Positions 17,430 through 26,508 are shown, counted from the first letter of the stretch. The stretch: 64,000 nucleotides of DNA from Acetobacterium bakii (GCF_001263355.1 NZ_LGYO01000008.1:68632-132631), one strand, 5' to 3'. The notes: generated by a model not told the origin, from the letters alone. Numbers and translations: made by a program.

Positions 17430-18971
17430 ATGGGCAAATATTTAATCGGCGTTGATGTTGGTACCACGGGGACAAAAGCGATGATTCTTAACAAAGAAGG
17501 CAAAATTTTTGGAACCGGTTATGGTGAGTATCCCTGTAACTATCCAAATCCCAATTGGGTTGAGCAGAATGTTGATTTACTGGTTGAGGAAACCTATAAA
17601 GCATGCAAACAGGCGGTAACATCATCGGGCCTTGACCCAAAAGAAATCGAAGCGGTGGGATTTTCGTGTCAGCGTGCAACTTTTACGCTGGTCGATGAAA
17701 ACAATGAAGCCATCGAAAATATTTTTTACGGCTGGCAGGACAACCGTGGGGCGGAGGTTCTGGAGGAGGCTATGGCTCTGGTGGATCCGGATACGTTTTT
17801 TAAAAGCACGGGAATGCCTATGGCCCCAACTTTTACATTTATTAAACTGTTCTGGTTGATGAAAAAACGGCCTGAGCTTTATCAAAAAACAAAATACGTG
17901 GCAATGATGCCTGAATATATCCAATATTGCTTTGGAGCTGATGATTTCTACTGTGAAGTAACCAATGCCTGTACCTCGGGTTATCTTAATCCCAATACAA
18001 TGGACTGGGCAGACAACATTATTGATGCTTTGGGAATTGATAAAAAAAAGTTGCCAAAGCTGGTTAAACCCGGGGATATCGTGGGAAAGATTACCCCTGC
18101 CGTGGCCGAAAAAACAGGTCTGACCGTTGGCACGCTTTTAGTGGCAGGCAGCGGAGACCAGCAATGTGCAGCTATTGGCGCCGGCGTTATTGAAGATGGA
18201 TTTGCATCACTAACACTGGGAACTGCCGGCTTATTGGTTGTGGGTACCGAAAATTTGGTATTGGAAGATGTTCCGGGCGTTATGGCAACCTCGTCGGCAT
18301 CTTTGGGATTGTTCAATCTTGAAGGTATCCAGCTCGGGGCGGCCAGCAGCTATCGTTGGGCAAGGGATGAGCTCGCAGAAATTGAAGTGGCATTCTGTAA
18401 AAAAATTGGGAAGGATCCTTATGAAGCGATGGATAATCACATTCAGAAAAGCCCGGTTGGGTCAAAAGGAATTATCTTCATGCCCTTTCTGATTGGATCC
18501 GGTTATCCTTACTGGAATCCTGATGCAAAAGGTGTTTTTGCCGGCCTTACATTCGCACACACCAAAAGTGACATGATTCGGTCGGTTATGGAGGGTATTA
18601 CGCTGGAAAGCAAAGACATGTATGAAACCATGAAAAAATCCGGGGTGGTGTTAAAACAGCTGGCCATAACCGGTGGGGCTACAAAATCAGCGGCCTGGCG
18701 ACAGATTATTGCAGATATGTTCGGAGTCCCCATTCGCAAGCTTGAAATTCCAGATGCAACCATTGTTGGGGCTGGGGTTATTGCAGGTGTCGGTGCAGGC
18801 TGGTTTGACAGTGTTGCCCAAGGGGTCACTTCAATGGTTCGATATACGGATACCATTGAGCCCATTCCTGAAAATGTTGAAAAGTATAATGAACTGTATA
18901 ACATTTACAAAAATATTTACACTGGTTTAAATTCAGTTGGAGTATACACACAATTTGCAAAATTAAAATAA
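17430..18971 (+). CDS. FGGY-family carbohydrate kinase 2
   Basis: 513 residues with all FGGY motifs: IGVDVGTTGTKAMILN, VAGSGDQQCAAIGAGV (catalytic aspartate), LGTAGL, ITGGATKSAAWRQIIADM and ATIVGAGVIAG. The sugar-contact segment reads YGWQDNRG. The dimer region differs from kinase 1, so specificity may differ too. Separated from kinase 1 by 141 bases with AT-rich sequence but no terminator; AAAAGGAGAATTTT is the ribosome binding site. It is the last enzyme gene before the regulator. Having two kinases and two phosphatases in one cluster is unusual. Confidence 0.88.
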   Translation: MGKYLIGVDVGTTGTKAMILNKEGKIFGTGYGEYPCNYPNPNWVEQNVDLLVEETYKACKQAVTSSGLDPKEIEAVGFSCQRATFTLVDENNEAIENIFYGWQDNRGAEVLEEAMALVDPDTFFKSTGMPMAPTFTFIKLFWLMKKRPELYQKTKYVAMMPEYIQYCFGADDFYCEVTNACTSGYLNPNTMDWADNIIDALGIDKKKLPKLVKPGDIVGKITPAVAEKTGLTVGTLLVAGSGDQQCAAIGAGVIEDGFASLTLGTAGLLVVGTENLVLEDVPGVMATSSASLGLFNLEGIQLGAASSYRWARDELAEIEVAFCKKIGKDPYEAMDNHIQKSPVGSKGIIFMPFLIGSGYPYWNPDAKGVFAGLTFAHTKSDMIRSVMEGITLESKDMYETMKKSGVVLKQLAITGGATKSAAWRQIIADMFGVPIRKLEIPDATIVGAGVIAGVGAGWFDSVAQGVTSMVRYTDTIEPIPENVEKYNELYNIYKNIYTGLNSVGVYTQFAKLK

Positions 18972-19089
18972 GCGAAAATCAAAAACAATTGATGGGGTAT
19001 CTCTATTAATCTTCTAGTGTTTATGATAAAATTAATAGAGTATAGCCATATGTGATACTAACTAGAGCATTATGGAAGGAAGTATTGAT

Positions 19090-19824
19090 ATGTACAAAAT
19101 TAACAGAGAAAATCCGAAACCATTGTACATTCAATTGGAAGAGTTAATCCGAAACAACATTGAAAGTGGTATGTGGAAGCCTAATATAGCCATTCCATCC
19201 GAAAGTGAAATGAACCGTCTCTACGGTGTCAGTCGTATGACCATTCGGACGGCCTGCTCTCAATTGGTACAAGATGGCATACTCTATCGGGTACCGGGTA
19301 AAGGAACATTTGTAGCGGAGCCCAAAATCATCACCGAGTCACTGGCCTATATGGGTTTTCGAGAGCAATTGGAACGAATGGGCTATGAAGAAATAACGAC
19401 AGAACTATTAAATGTCTCTGAAAAAGAAGCAACCTATGGTGTTGCACAACGTTTGCGATGTCAGCAGGGAACACTCATTTTGGAAATTGAGCGCTTGCGG
19501 TTTTTGAAAGGCGAGCCAATTAGTCTGCATTACTCGAGGATTCCATATGCACTCTGTAAGAACTTGAGTGACCACGCATTGGAAGAGGAGCAGCTTTGTA
19601 CAATTCTTAAAAAAGAATACAATTTAAAACCCAGTCGAGTATCTGAAACACTGGAATCAGTTAGAGCTTCTGAAAAGGAAAGTCAACTTTTCAAAGTGCC
19701 CCGGGGTTACCCGCTCCTTGTTTTAGAAGATATACTTTATGATAAGGATGATCAGCCCTATGAATACTCCAAAGTTGTTTTCCGGGGAGATAAAATTAAA
19801 TTGAAATACGAATACCGAAATTAA
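19090..19824 (+). CDS. GntR-family regulator with UTRA domain (HutC subfamily)
   Basis: 244 residues from ATG 19090, preceded by GGAAGGAAG (an ATG at 19072 is the alternative). N-terminal winged helix (about 1-70): PLYIQLEELIRNNIESG, PSESEMNRLYGVSRMTIRTACSQLVQDGILYRVPGKGTF. C-terminal UTRA effector domain (about 85-244), which in relatives binds sugar phosphates or amino acid derivatives. By position it should control the 8.8-19 kb carbohydrate cluster. An inverted repeat CTATTAAT...ATTAATAG (around 19003-19041) in its own upstream region is a candidate operator. Confidence 0.88.
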   Translation: MYKINRENPKPLYIQLEELIRNNIESGMWKPNIAIPSESEMNRLYGVSRMTIRTACSQLVQDGILYRVPGKGTFVAEPKIITESLAYMGFREQLERMGYEEITTELLNVSEKEATYGVAQRLRCQQGTLILEIERLRFLKGEPISLHYSRIPYALCKNLSDHALEEEQLCTILKKEYNLKPSRVSETLESVRASEKESQLFKVPRGYPLLVLEDILYDKDDQPYEYSKVVFRGDKIKLKYEYRN

Positions 19825-19826
19825 AC

Positions 19827-19846
19827 GAGGCGGCGAATGCCGCCTC
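19827..19846 (+). terminator. GC-rich hairpin after the GntR gene
   Basis: GAGGCGGC, loop GAAT, GCCGCCTC, directly after the GntR stop. The T-run is poor, so termination may be partial, allowing read-through into the activation-like gene. Confidence 0.5.
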
Positions 19847-19892
19847 TGAATTTAATAAAAAAATAAAAAATAAAAAAACAGGAGTACTTATT

Positions 19893-20537
19893 TTGAACAA
19901 AGTTACCAGTATACCATATCGTATTGATCGAGAAGAATTATTTGAACGCATGCATATTTATGAAACCCAATCTCAATATGGAGAATTTATGCGGGCCTAT
20001 GATGAATTGTTGATACTGCTTCCAGAAGTATTAAATATTCAAGGCATTCATGTTTTAAAAGCGAATGATGAAATTGAAAAAATCCATAAAGGACTTTGTG
20101 AAGTTAGTCATATTGTTTACTGTTTGGTGACGTTGGGCCCAAAAATAAGTGAATTATCCACATCCTATTTTATGGAAAAAGATTTTCTAAAGGGACTCAT
20201 GATTGATAGTATGGGGGATATACTTCTATTTAACGCATCCAATGACTATTATGAGGTTGTTAAAAATGACATCTACATAAAACAGGGATATGCTTTAACG
20301 ATGAGATATTCCCCGGATGATAGTATCATTCCCATGAAATTTCAAAAATCCATATTGGATTATACGAATGGAGAAAAAAGTATTTCAGTGGGAATATCTG
20401 AAGGTTTTATGTATTATCCGGTGAAAACACTGGGATATGTATATGGCGCAGATAAGGATATTGATCTGGCAGCAAAAGATCATGATTGTAAGACCTGTTC
20501 CAATCTTTCCTGTGAATTTCGAAACGTCGAAGAATAA
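19893..20537 (+). CDS. Stand-alone methionine synthase activation-domain-like protein
   Basis: 214 residues with a TTG start after ACAGGAG. The region MRYSPDDSIIPMKFQKSIL...ISVGISEGFMYYPVKTLGYVYG corresponds to the R-x-SPGY-x-x-x-P-x-x-Q and I-G-V-x-L-T-x-x-x-M-x-P-x-K-S motifs of the MetH AdoMet-binding reactivation domain. The C-terminus ends CKTCSNLSCEFR, a cysteine tail seen in stand-alone versions from anaerobes. MetH at 2228 lacks this domain, so this protein may serve it or the corrinoid protein at 31118. Convergent with the sigma-54 activator. Confidence 0.8.
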   Translation: MNKVTSIPYRIDREELFERMHIYETQSQYGEFMRAYDELLILLPEVLNIQGIHVLKANDEIEKIHKGLCEVSHIVYCLVTLGPKISELSTSYFMEKDFLKGLMIDSMGDILLFNASNDYYEVVKNDIYIKQGYALTMRYSPDDSIIPMKFQKSILDYTNGEKSISVGISEGFMYYPVKTLGYVYGADKDIDLAAKDHDCKTCSNLSCEFRNVEE

Positions 20538-20589
20538 AAAAAGGCTATTTTTGTGAAAATGATTAATTTTCACAGAAATAGCCTTTTTT
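20535..20589. terminator. Bidirectional terminator
   Basis: A long stem AAAAAGGCTATTT...AAATAGCCTTTTT encloses TGTGAAAAT/ATTTTCACA. It lies between the convergent activation-like gene and the sigma-54 activator gene and has A/T runs suited to both directions. Confidence 0.92.
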
Positions 20590-20593
20590 GTAA

Positions 20594-22045
20594 TTAATCA
20601 TCCAAATTGGATTGGATATTATGAAGCCGCACTTTATACTGCAAATTTTGTCTGGAAATTCCAAGAATCCGGGAACTTTTAGAAATATTGTGATCATTGG
20701 CATTTAAAACTTCCAGAATCATTTGGCGTTCAATTTTATGAAGGGTAGCTTTTAAGTTTTTATCATCGGTACTGGCAGATAAGAATTTTTCATAGATTCT
20801 TTTATCGGAAATATTTTTCCGTAGATAATCCGGCAGTAGCTCGGGGGTAAGAATGGTATCCTGATATTGGGCAATATAAATGGCATGGGTGATGGCATGT
20901 TTGAGTTCCCGAATATTTCCAGGCCAGTCATGGCTGAGCAGAATTTCCTGGGATTCAGCAGAAACCTCGAAAAGTTGTTTCCCCATGGCAGTTCCATCAG
21001 TGGATAAAAAGGAAAGGGCCAACTCTTGAATATCCTGTTTTCGATCTTTAAGTGCGGGCAAATGAATGGAAAAAACCGCTAACCGATAATACAAGTCGGA
21101 TCGGAGATGTTTTTCTTCAATGGCTTTTAAGGGATCCTGATTCAAAGCACTGAGTATCCGGACACTGGTGGTAATTTCTTTGTTTCCGCCAACTTTCCGG
21201 TATTTTCCAGTTTCCAGAACGCGTAAGAGCTTGGACTGCAGCACCAGATTCATGGAATTAATTTCATCCAGAAAGACGGTGCCTCCCTCAGCGGTTTCCA
21301 ATAAGCCGACGGAATCAATGGCCCCGGTAAAAGAACCTTTCATTGTGCCGAAAAGAGTGCTTTCCAAAAGATTTTCGGGAATAGCACTGCAGTTAATAGC
21401 AACAAAATGCTTATTTGCCTGGGGACTTGCATTGTGAATGCTCTGTGCAAAAACTTCTTTACCGGTGCCGGTAGGTCCGGCAATGAGAATGGGTGCCGCG
21501 GTTTGAGCGGCAATTTGCGCATGTCGAATACACTCTGAAATATTTGGGCTTGTTCCAACGATATCCTTGAAGGTAAACTGGGTACCGTTATTTTTAAGTT
21601 GATGAGATTTCAAATCATTTTGCAATTTATTAATCGTACTGGCCATATGAATAAATGCGGAAATATCACGATAAATACAAATGGCAGCTTCAACTTTATG
21701 GGGATTATCTCTTGAAAAAACAGGATAGGTGCTGCTGATAACATCTGCAACCTTACCGGAAGGAGAGGTGTACTTCACATGAACATCCTGAACCTTTTTC
21801 CCTGTTTTTAAAACCAGGGATTCCATGGATTCATTTTCAAGATAATCGTAAATGTCGGACATGTTTTTTCCAATGACATCATCGTGTTTCATATTCTCGA
21901 TGGATTCACAGCCCTTGGAATAGCACACAATTTTACCGTTGCAATCCACAACATGAATACATACATCTTCAATGCGTTCCACATCTTCGATGGGAAAAGC
22001 ATTTTGGCTAAAAGCTTTTAAAATCGATTCATTGGAATCGTTCAT
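20594..22045 (-). CDS. Sigma-54-dependent transcriptional activator (PAS, AAA+, Fis-type HTH)
   Basis: 483 residues. N-terminal PAS-type sensor (about 20-135, with VHVVDCNGKIVCYSKGCE and a following PAS-linked segment), AAA+ domain with Walker A GPTGTGKE, the sigma-54 contact loop as GSFTGA (a GAFTGA variant), Walker B GGTVFLDEI and the arginine finger region, then a C-terminal Fis helix-turn-helix (ILEVLNANDHNISKSSRILGISRQNLQYK). No other member is nearby, and three -24/-12 promoters are found at 25980, 26509 and 28811, so it most likely activates those transcripts, with a small ligand such as the substrate sensed by the PAS domain. Confidence 0.92.
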   Translation of the reverse strand: MNDSNESILKAFSQNAFPIEDVERIEDVCIHVVDCNGKIVCYSKGCESIENMKHDDVIGKNMSDIYDYLENESMESLVLKTGKKVQDVHVKYTSPSGKVADVISSTYPVFSRDNPHKVEAAICIYRDISAFIHMASTINKLQNDLKSHQLKNNGTQFTFKDIVGTSPNISECIRHAQIAAQTAAPILIAGPTGTGKEVFAQSIHNASPQANKHFVAINCSAIPENLLESTLFGTMKGSFTGAIDSVGLLETAEGGTVFLDEINSMNLVLQSKLLRVLETGKYRKVGGNKEITTSVRILSALNQDPLKAIEEKHLRSDLYYRLAVFSIHLPALKDRKQDIQELALSFLSTDGTAMGKQLFEVSAESQEILLSHDWPGNIRELKHAITHAIYIAQYQDTILTPELLPDYLRKNISDKRIYEKFLSASTDDKNLKATLHKIERQMILEVLNANDHNISKSSRILGISRQNLQYKVRLHNIQSNLDD

Positions 22046-22099
22046 TTTGTTTTCTCCATTTCATCGTTTACAAATCTAATGATAGCATAACATGATTTC

Positions 22100-22137
22100 C
22101 AAAAAATTCATATAGACAACCCCTTAATGGGGTTGTC
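22100..22137 (-). terminator. Terminator of the MttB-type operon
   Basis: GACAACCCC (22115-22123) pairs with GGGGTTGTC (22129-22137) around TTAAT. On the minus strand a T run follows after eight bases (22106-22101). It separates the methyltransferase gene from the activator gene downstream. Confidence 0.65.
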
Positions 22138-22188
22138 TGTTATTTATAAAAAAGGGACTTGAAAACACTAATATTTCTTATAACAATT

Positions 22189-23604
22189 TTATTGATATTT
22201 TTTTTCGATTTTTTCAATTTTAGCAAGGATTGCAGGATCCAGAGCTGGTACTTCATGGGTATTAAGAATTGTTTCAATTTTGGCAGTGACCATTTCTAAA
22301 ACGTCTGATTGATCGGGGTTAACCATCCGTCTGTTAAAAAATTCAGGATACCATACACTTCTGAAATTATTCAGTGTATGCATTTCATTAAGATAATGAC
22401 CGCCGTGGCCAACACCCTTAATGACATCCATGGCTAATGTTTCGTCATTAACTTCAACTCCGCTGGAGTAAGCGGAAAGCTGATCGATCATTTCATTGGC
22501 TAAAACAACCATGGCAGGTGCAACCGAGTTGCAGTGATCCAAAACACCAATATCGTGAACGATGTTGGCTTTGCTCAGAATGCTCGAAAAAAGTTCCATT
22601 TGTACTTCGGCAACAGATTGAGGATCTACCGTTTTTGCATCGCTGCAGCCTGCAGTTCCATAGAAAGGTAAATTATAATAGTTGGCCAGTTCTGAGGCGG
22701 CAGCCACAGATTTGTGAAACTCAGGGGCACCGTAAGAGCCAATGGTGGTTTTCATATCAAAAACCGTAGGCATTGATCCGTAAATCAATGGGGCACCCTC
22801 ATTAACCGCCTGGGTAATAACCACACCGGCTAAAATTTCGGCATTGTTTTGTGTTAAGGCACCGGCAATGGTAATCGGCGCTGTTCCGCCCATCATGCAG
22901 TAAGGCATGTAGACAACCGGTATCTTATTGGTGGCGCTGACAAATAATTTTTCAGTGCTTTCAGCAGGGTGTGTCATCGGTGGAATGGGTTCACAGTAGT
23001 TGAAGATAAATGGTTTTTCGGCAAGCTCTTTATGTCCGCCGGCAACAACCGCTGCAATATCAATAATCTCCTGCAGGGATTCAATGTCATTGGTGGAGAA
23101 ATTAATGGTTTTGTCGAAATTTTTCAGTGTTTCGATAAAGGTAATTTGTGACTGTACTCTTGGATCAACATCGGCACACATACCAACAGAAAGGATAAAG
23201 CTGATATTGGATAAGTAACTGCCGATTTTGCACATGTCTTTTACATCTGATTTAAGGAAAGGGCGGGCCGTATTATTTTTGTAATCCAGAATTTCCAATT
23301 GATCCGAATGCGTTCCGAAATAAACATTGTTTTTACTGTTGATCACCATATTGGGTTTTCCATCACGGGTGTAAAGGGTCAGTTCCTTGGGGATGGTGTT
23401 GAGGGCTTTGTCCACAACAGCTTTAGGGAACTTAACCAGATCTCCGTCAACAGTACAACCATATTTTTTTAACAGTGCAATGGTTCGATCTCCGTTAACA
23501 CGCATGCCAAAATTCGCAAGAAGGTCCATACTTTTTTCGTGGATGGTTTCAATTTTTGTTTGGTTCAATACATTAAACTCGATGTTTCGTTGTGTTGTTT
23601 CCAT
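22189..23604 (-). CDS. MttB-superfamily methyltransferase A (non-pyrrolysine, betaine type)
   Basis: 471 residues. COG5598 features include the N-terminal IHEKSMDLLANFGMRV, a central MGGTAPITIAGALTQNNAEILAGVV block, the YGTAGCSDAKTVDPQ motif and a C-terminal GHGGHYL. No in-frame amber codon interrupts it, so it belongs to the non-pyrrolysine branch (MtgB, MtpB, MtcB and relatives), which move a methyl group from quaternary amines to a corrinoid protein. The substrate is not decidable from sequence. Last gene of the minus-strand operon starting at 25927. The corrinoid partner is presumably encoded at 31118. Confidence 0.9.
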   Translation of the reverse strand: METTQRNIEFNVLNQTKIETIHEKSMDLLANFGMRVNGDRTIALLKKYGCTVDGDLVKFPKAVVDKALNTIPKELTLYTRDGKPNMVINSKNNVYFGTHSDQLEILDYKNNTARPFLKSDVKDMCKIGSYLSNISFILSVGMCADVDPRVQSQITFIETLKNFDKTINFSTNDIESLQEIIDIAAVVAGGHKELAEKPFIFNYCEPIPPMTHPAESTEKLFVSATNKIPVVYMPYCMMGGTAPITIAGALTQNNAEILAGVVITQAVNEGAPLIYGSMPTVFDMKTTIGSYGAPEFHKSVAAASELANYYNLPFYGTAGCSDAKTVDPQSVAEVQMELFSSILSKANIVHDIGVLDHCNSVAPAMVVLANEMIDQLSAYSSGVEVNDETLAMDVIKGVGHGGHYLNEMHTLNNFRSVWYPEFFNRRMVNPDQSDVLEMVTAKIETILNTHEVPALDPAILAKIEKIEKKYQ

Positions 23605-23640
23605 TAGATTCTCCTAAAATTAATTTTTCAATTGATGGGC

Positions 23641-25071
23641 TTAAATGCGATCTCGATAACAGGCAGGGATATATTCATTTAATAGAGCAGATTGCTCTTT
23701 GGTAATATCAGGTGGGGTATAAGAAGCAAGTCGTTCGCTGACGGCTTCCTGAACGTCTTTAAGAACCGGTTTGCTGCCATTTTCCTGCCATTGGTTGGGA
23801 TCTTCTTTGTTGAAATATTTAGGGACAAAGAATTCTTCCCGGAACATTTTGGGCGTTCTTCCCTGTAGAAAGTTACCGCGAGGTCCTGTTTTAGCAATCA
23901 GATCATGACATAAATATTTTTCTTCAGTATTAATTCCTTTCAAAAGACGTCGATTCATACGGTAGGTATCTTCATCCATTAAGAATTTTTCAAAACTCAG
24001 AATGTTAAAGCTGCCCATTATGCCACAGGAGTGGAGCACTAAATCAGGAGCGGCTTCTAAAGTGGAACGAATCATCATGTCTGATTCAATACCGGCTTGC
24101 ATGTCAAAATCCTTGGCATCACTGAGTCCGCCGCCGGTGCGACAGGGAACCTTGTACAAATCAGCCAGGCCTCGGGTTGCATAGGCAATTAATGCGGTTT
24201 CAGGAGCACCAATGCTTAATTGAATGGTACGCAGGTTGGTGGATGCGGAAGTTTGTCCATAGACAACCGGCAGTCCGGGTTTTACAAGCTGGGACAGAAC
24301 CATCCCGGCGACCACTTCCGCATTGGTCATGGCAATCAGTCCGGCCACGGATGGAGGTCCGGTAAGCACCGGCATGGCACAGGGACTAAACCATACCGGC
24401 TGGTTCATTTCTGCAGCAATTAGGAATTTTTCCATCGGATCATGATCAAAACACAGAGGCGACAGGGAATTGACATGAACGATATTGTTGTAAACACCGC
24501 TGCGTCCCTCGAATTTTTCGATGAGTTCCAATCCTTTTTTAAAGGACTCCCGCATATTTGATTTTAAGGGAAAGGTATTTGCCTGTAAATGAAGGGCTGT
24601 TTTGTTTGAATATTTTAAAATCATGGCGATGGGACTAAAAACGCGTTCATCAAGGCTAAGCTTTTTGTCATCGAGAAAGATATTAAAGTAGTTACAGTTG
24701 ATAACATCACTGGTATCGGAAAGTTTGAACTGATCAACCGCATCATCATTGGTCATTTTATGAAGATGACCATTGTCCAGTCGGAAAATGTTGCCCACAC
24801 CCGGCATTAAAATAAGGCTGCCGCCGCCAAGAGTATGATTTCCTTTTGAATTTTCAATGGTAAAAGTTGCCGGTATGGTTGATAGTGCGTTCATGATCAT
24901 CTTCTCGTCTAAAAAGACGACACTATCTTCAATCCGGGCCCCATGTGTTTTAAAAATTTCCAGAATCTCAGGGTGCTCAAATTTCACGCCGACTTCCGCC
25001 AGTATTTTCAAGGATTCTTCATGGATTAATTGGACATCGGATTTTGAAACATATTTTTCATAAGCTTTCAT
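23641..25071 (-). CDS. MttB-superfamily methyltransferase B (divergent paralogue)
   Basis: 476 residues. Same fold family as its neighbour: N-terminal IHEESLKILAEVGVKFEHPEI, central LTGPPSVAGLIAMTNAEVVAGMVLSQL, YGQTSAS and TGGGLSDAKDFD motifs, C-terminal GPRGNFLQGRTPKMFREEFFVP. Overall it is clearly divergent from methyltransferase A, so the two should act on different methyl groups or substrates. No amber codon. It lies 36 bases upstream of methyltransferase A in the same operon. Confidence 0.88.
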   Translation of the reverse strand: MKAYEKYVSKSDVQLIHEESLKILAEVGVKFEHPEILEIFKTHGARIEDSVVFLDEKMIMNALSTIPATFTIENSKGNHTLGGGSLILMPGVGNIFRLDNGHLHKMTNDDAVDQFKLSDTSDVINCNYFNIFLDDKKLSLDERVFSPIAMILKYSNKTALHLQANTFPLKSNMRESFKKGLELIEKFEGRSGVYNNIVHVNSLSPLCFDHDPMEKFLIAAEMNQPVWFSPCAMPVLTGPPSVAGLIAMTNAEVVAGMVLSQLVKPGLPVVYGQTSASTNLRTIQLSIGAPETALIAYATRGLADLYKVPCRTGGGLSDAKDFDMQAGIESDMMIRSTLEAAPDLVLHSCGIMGSFNILSFEKFLMDEDTYRMNRRLLKGINTEEKYLCHDLIAKTGPRGNFLQGRTPKMFREEFFVPKYFNKEDPNQWQENGSKPVLKDVQEAVSERLASYTPPDITKEQSALLNEYIPACYRDRI

Positions 25072-25147
25072 TTATAATCTCTTTTCTTAATTTAATGAAG
25101 TTCTCATAACGGACAAATGATAACGAGTCCGCTATGAGAGGTATAGA

Positions 25148-25927
25148 CTAGATACTGCCGTAGTAGTCACGGTGTGTTGTACAGGAATTAGCATAGTCAA
25201 GCAGGGTTCCCCAGCTGAATACCGGCAGATCAACCGCACGTTGAATGGCTCTTGCAAAAGGCTGCATACCCGTACATTCTAGCATAATAGCTTTAATATC
25301 AGGGTGTTTTATGATAAATTCTTTGGTGATGCGGATCATATCTTTTTCAGATTCATCATAGTAGCTTTCTGGAATTTCAGGACGTTTTTCGTGATCCCAG
25401 AGACTGTCAAATTGGGGACAGCCATATTCATCCTGGGCACCGGCAATATAGAAGTTGCTGTTAAGATCGATTCCGACCTTTTCTAAATGTGTGTCAGTTA
25501 AGAAGCGTTTTTGGGCACAAATGATGCCGACTGCATTTTTAGGTCCGATGAGTTGTTGGATAAAGGGAACCTGAAGAAGGCTGGACATGAAAACCGGTAT
25601 ATCCACAGCAGCTGCAACATCCTGCTGGAAATAGGCAAAGTAACCACATTCAGCAGCAATCGCACGGCATCCCATGCGTTCCAGATTTTTAGCAGCTTGA
25701 ACGATGGGCTCACGGCAAGGGGTTTTATCCTGTTCCCATACCAAGGTGTAATTGTCAACGCCTCTGGCAATTTCATACTGAATCGGGAAGCCCCAGGCAC
25801 TTGCATTTCGAACATCCCCAGGAAAACCGGGATACGCGTCATCTAAAACCATTATACCAATGCCCATACCATAGCAGGTATGGTTTTTTCGGGTGGTCAT
25901 GTAATTAATTCCTAAATCTCTTTGCAT
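25148..25927 (-). CDS. Aspartate/glutamate racemase-superfamily protein
   Basis: 259 residues. Two cysteine motifs in the positions expected for the cofactor-independent racemase/decarboxylase fold: AAECGYF (about residue 94) and MLECTGM (about residue 218), with an intervening GIICAQK segment. Known members include racemases, hydantoin racemases and arylmalonate decarboxylase; this one is not assignable. GGAGGAAAAA lies directly before the ATG and a -24/-12 promoter lies 53 bases upstream, so it is the first gene of the methyltransferase operon. It may epimerise the substrate or a demethylated product. Confidence 0.7.
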   Translation of the reverse strand: MQRDLGINYMTTRKNHTCYGMGIGIMVLDDAYPGFPGDVRNASAWGFPIQYEIARGVDNYTLVWEQDKTPCREPIVQAAKNLERMGCRAIAAECGYFAYFQQDVAAAVDIPVFMSSLLQVPFIQQLIGPKNAVGIICAQKRFLTDTHLEKVGIDLNSNFYIAGAQDEYGCPQFDSLWDHEKRPEIPESYYDESEKDMIRITKEFIIKHPDIKAIMLECTGMQPFARAIQRAVDLPVFSWGTLLDYANSCTTHRDYYGSI

Positions 25928-25979
25928 TTTTTCCTCCTAAATTATCAAACAATTTATTTATATTCTGTAATAGTTAACA

Positions 25980-25995
25980 TGCAAGGATTATGCCA
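25980..25995 (-). promoter_or_regulatory. Sigma-54 promoter (-24/-12) of the racemase-like/methyltransferase operon
   Basis: Read on the minus strand: TGGCAT, five bases AATCC, TTGCA, with GG and GC ten bases apart as required. The transcription start would be about 40 bases before the ATG at 25927. Confidence 0.82.
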
Positions 25996-26290
25996 AAATA
26001 CATAGAAATATTTAATTTTAAGAATAAAATGAGTGTATAAGATATATGACAGCTGCGCAAATGAAAACCTTACACAATTTTTTTAAAGCAATATTTAGAA
26101 TTGAAAATATAAGAATTACTTTCTTCTATATAAAGGATGTTGTATAGTTCATTTGCAGGGATATAAAAGTCTCGTTTTTTTATATTTCGTAAAAAAGTAA
26201 GAAGAGTAGCTAATTTATTATTAATTAAGTATTGGGAGTAGTTTCATAAAGGTGTTACTTTATTGAGAGGTCATTTATGGAGTGTCATGC

Positions 26291-26339
26291 GAATTTTGAA
26301 ACAAAATTCAGTGTGCAAAAAATGATTGCATGCAAAAAT
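26291..26339. promoter_or_regulatory. Candidate enhancer (UAS) for the sigma-54 activator
   Basis: A perfect 8-bp dyad GAATTTTG-AAA-CAAAATTC (26291-26309) is followed by TGCAAAAAAT at 26314 and TGCAAAAAT at 26331, 17 bases apart. The tandem element recurs before the third promoter at 28594 and 28612. It lies 180-200 bases upstream of the -24 box at 26511. Confidence 0.55.
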
Positions 26340-26508
26340 CAGATAAAAACAACTAAAAATCCATTGATGTAGGGATACATGTAATGGATTTCAATAAAAA
26401 AGTCTAAATTAATGCATAATATTTTGCAGCACAAAAGGATTTTGAATGAAAAATCCTTTTCAAAAGGCCTGGGTATGCCTATTTTAAAAATAACATTAAT
26501 TTTACGAA

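Noticed and set aside
22189-25071. Possible pyrrolysine-dependent methyltransferases (MttB)
   Set aside because: Both frames run through without an in-frame amber codon and no pyl genes are seen, so they belong to the non-pyrrolysine branch.
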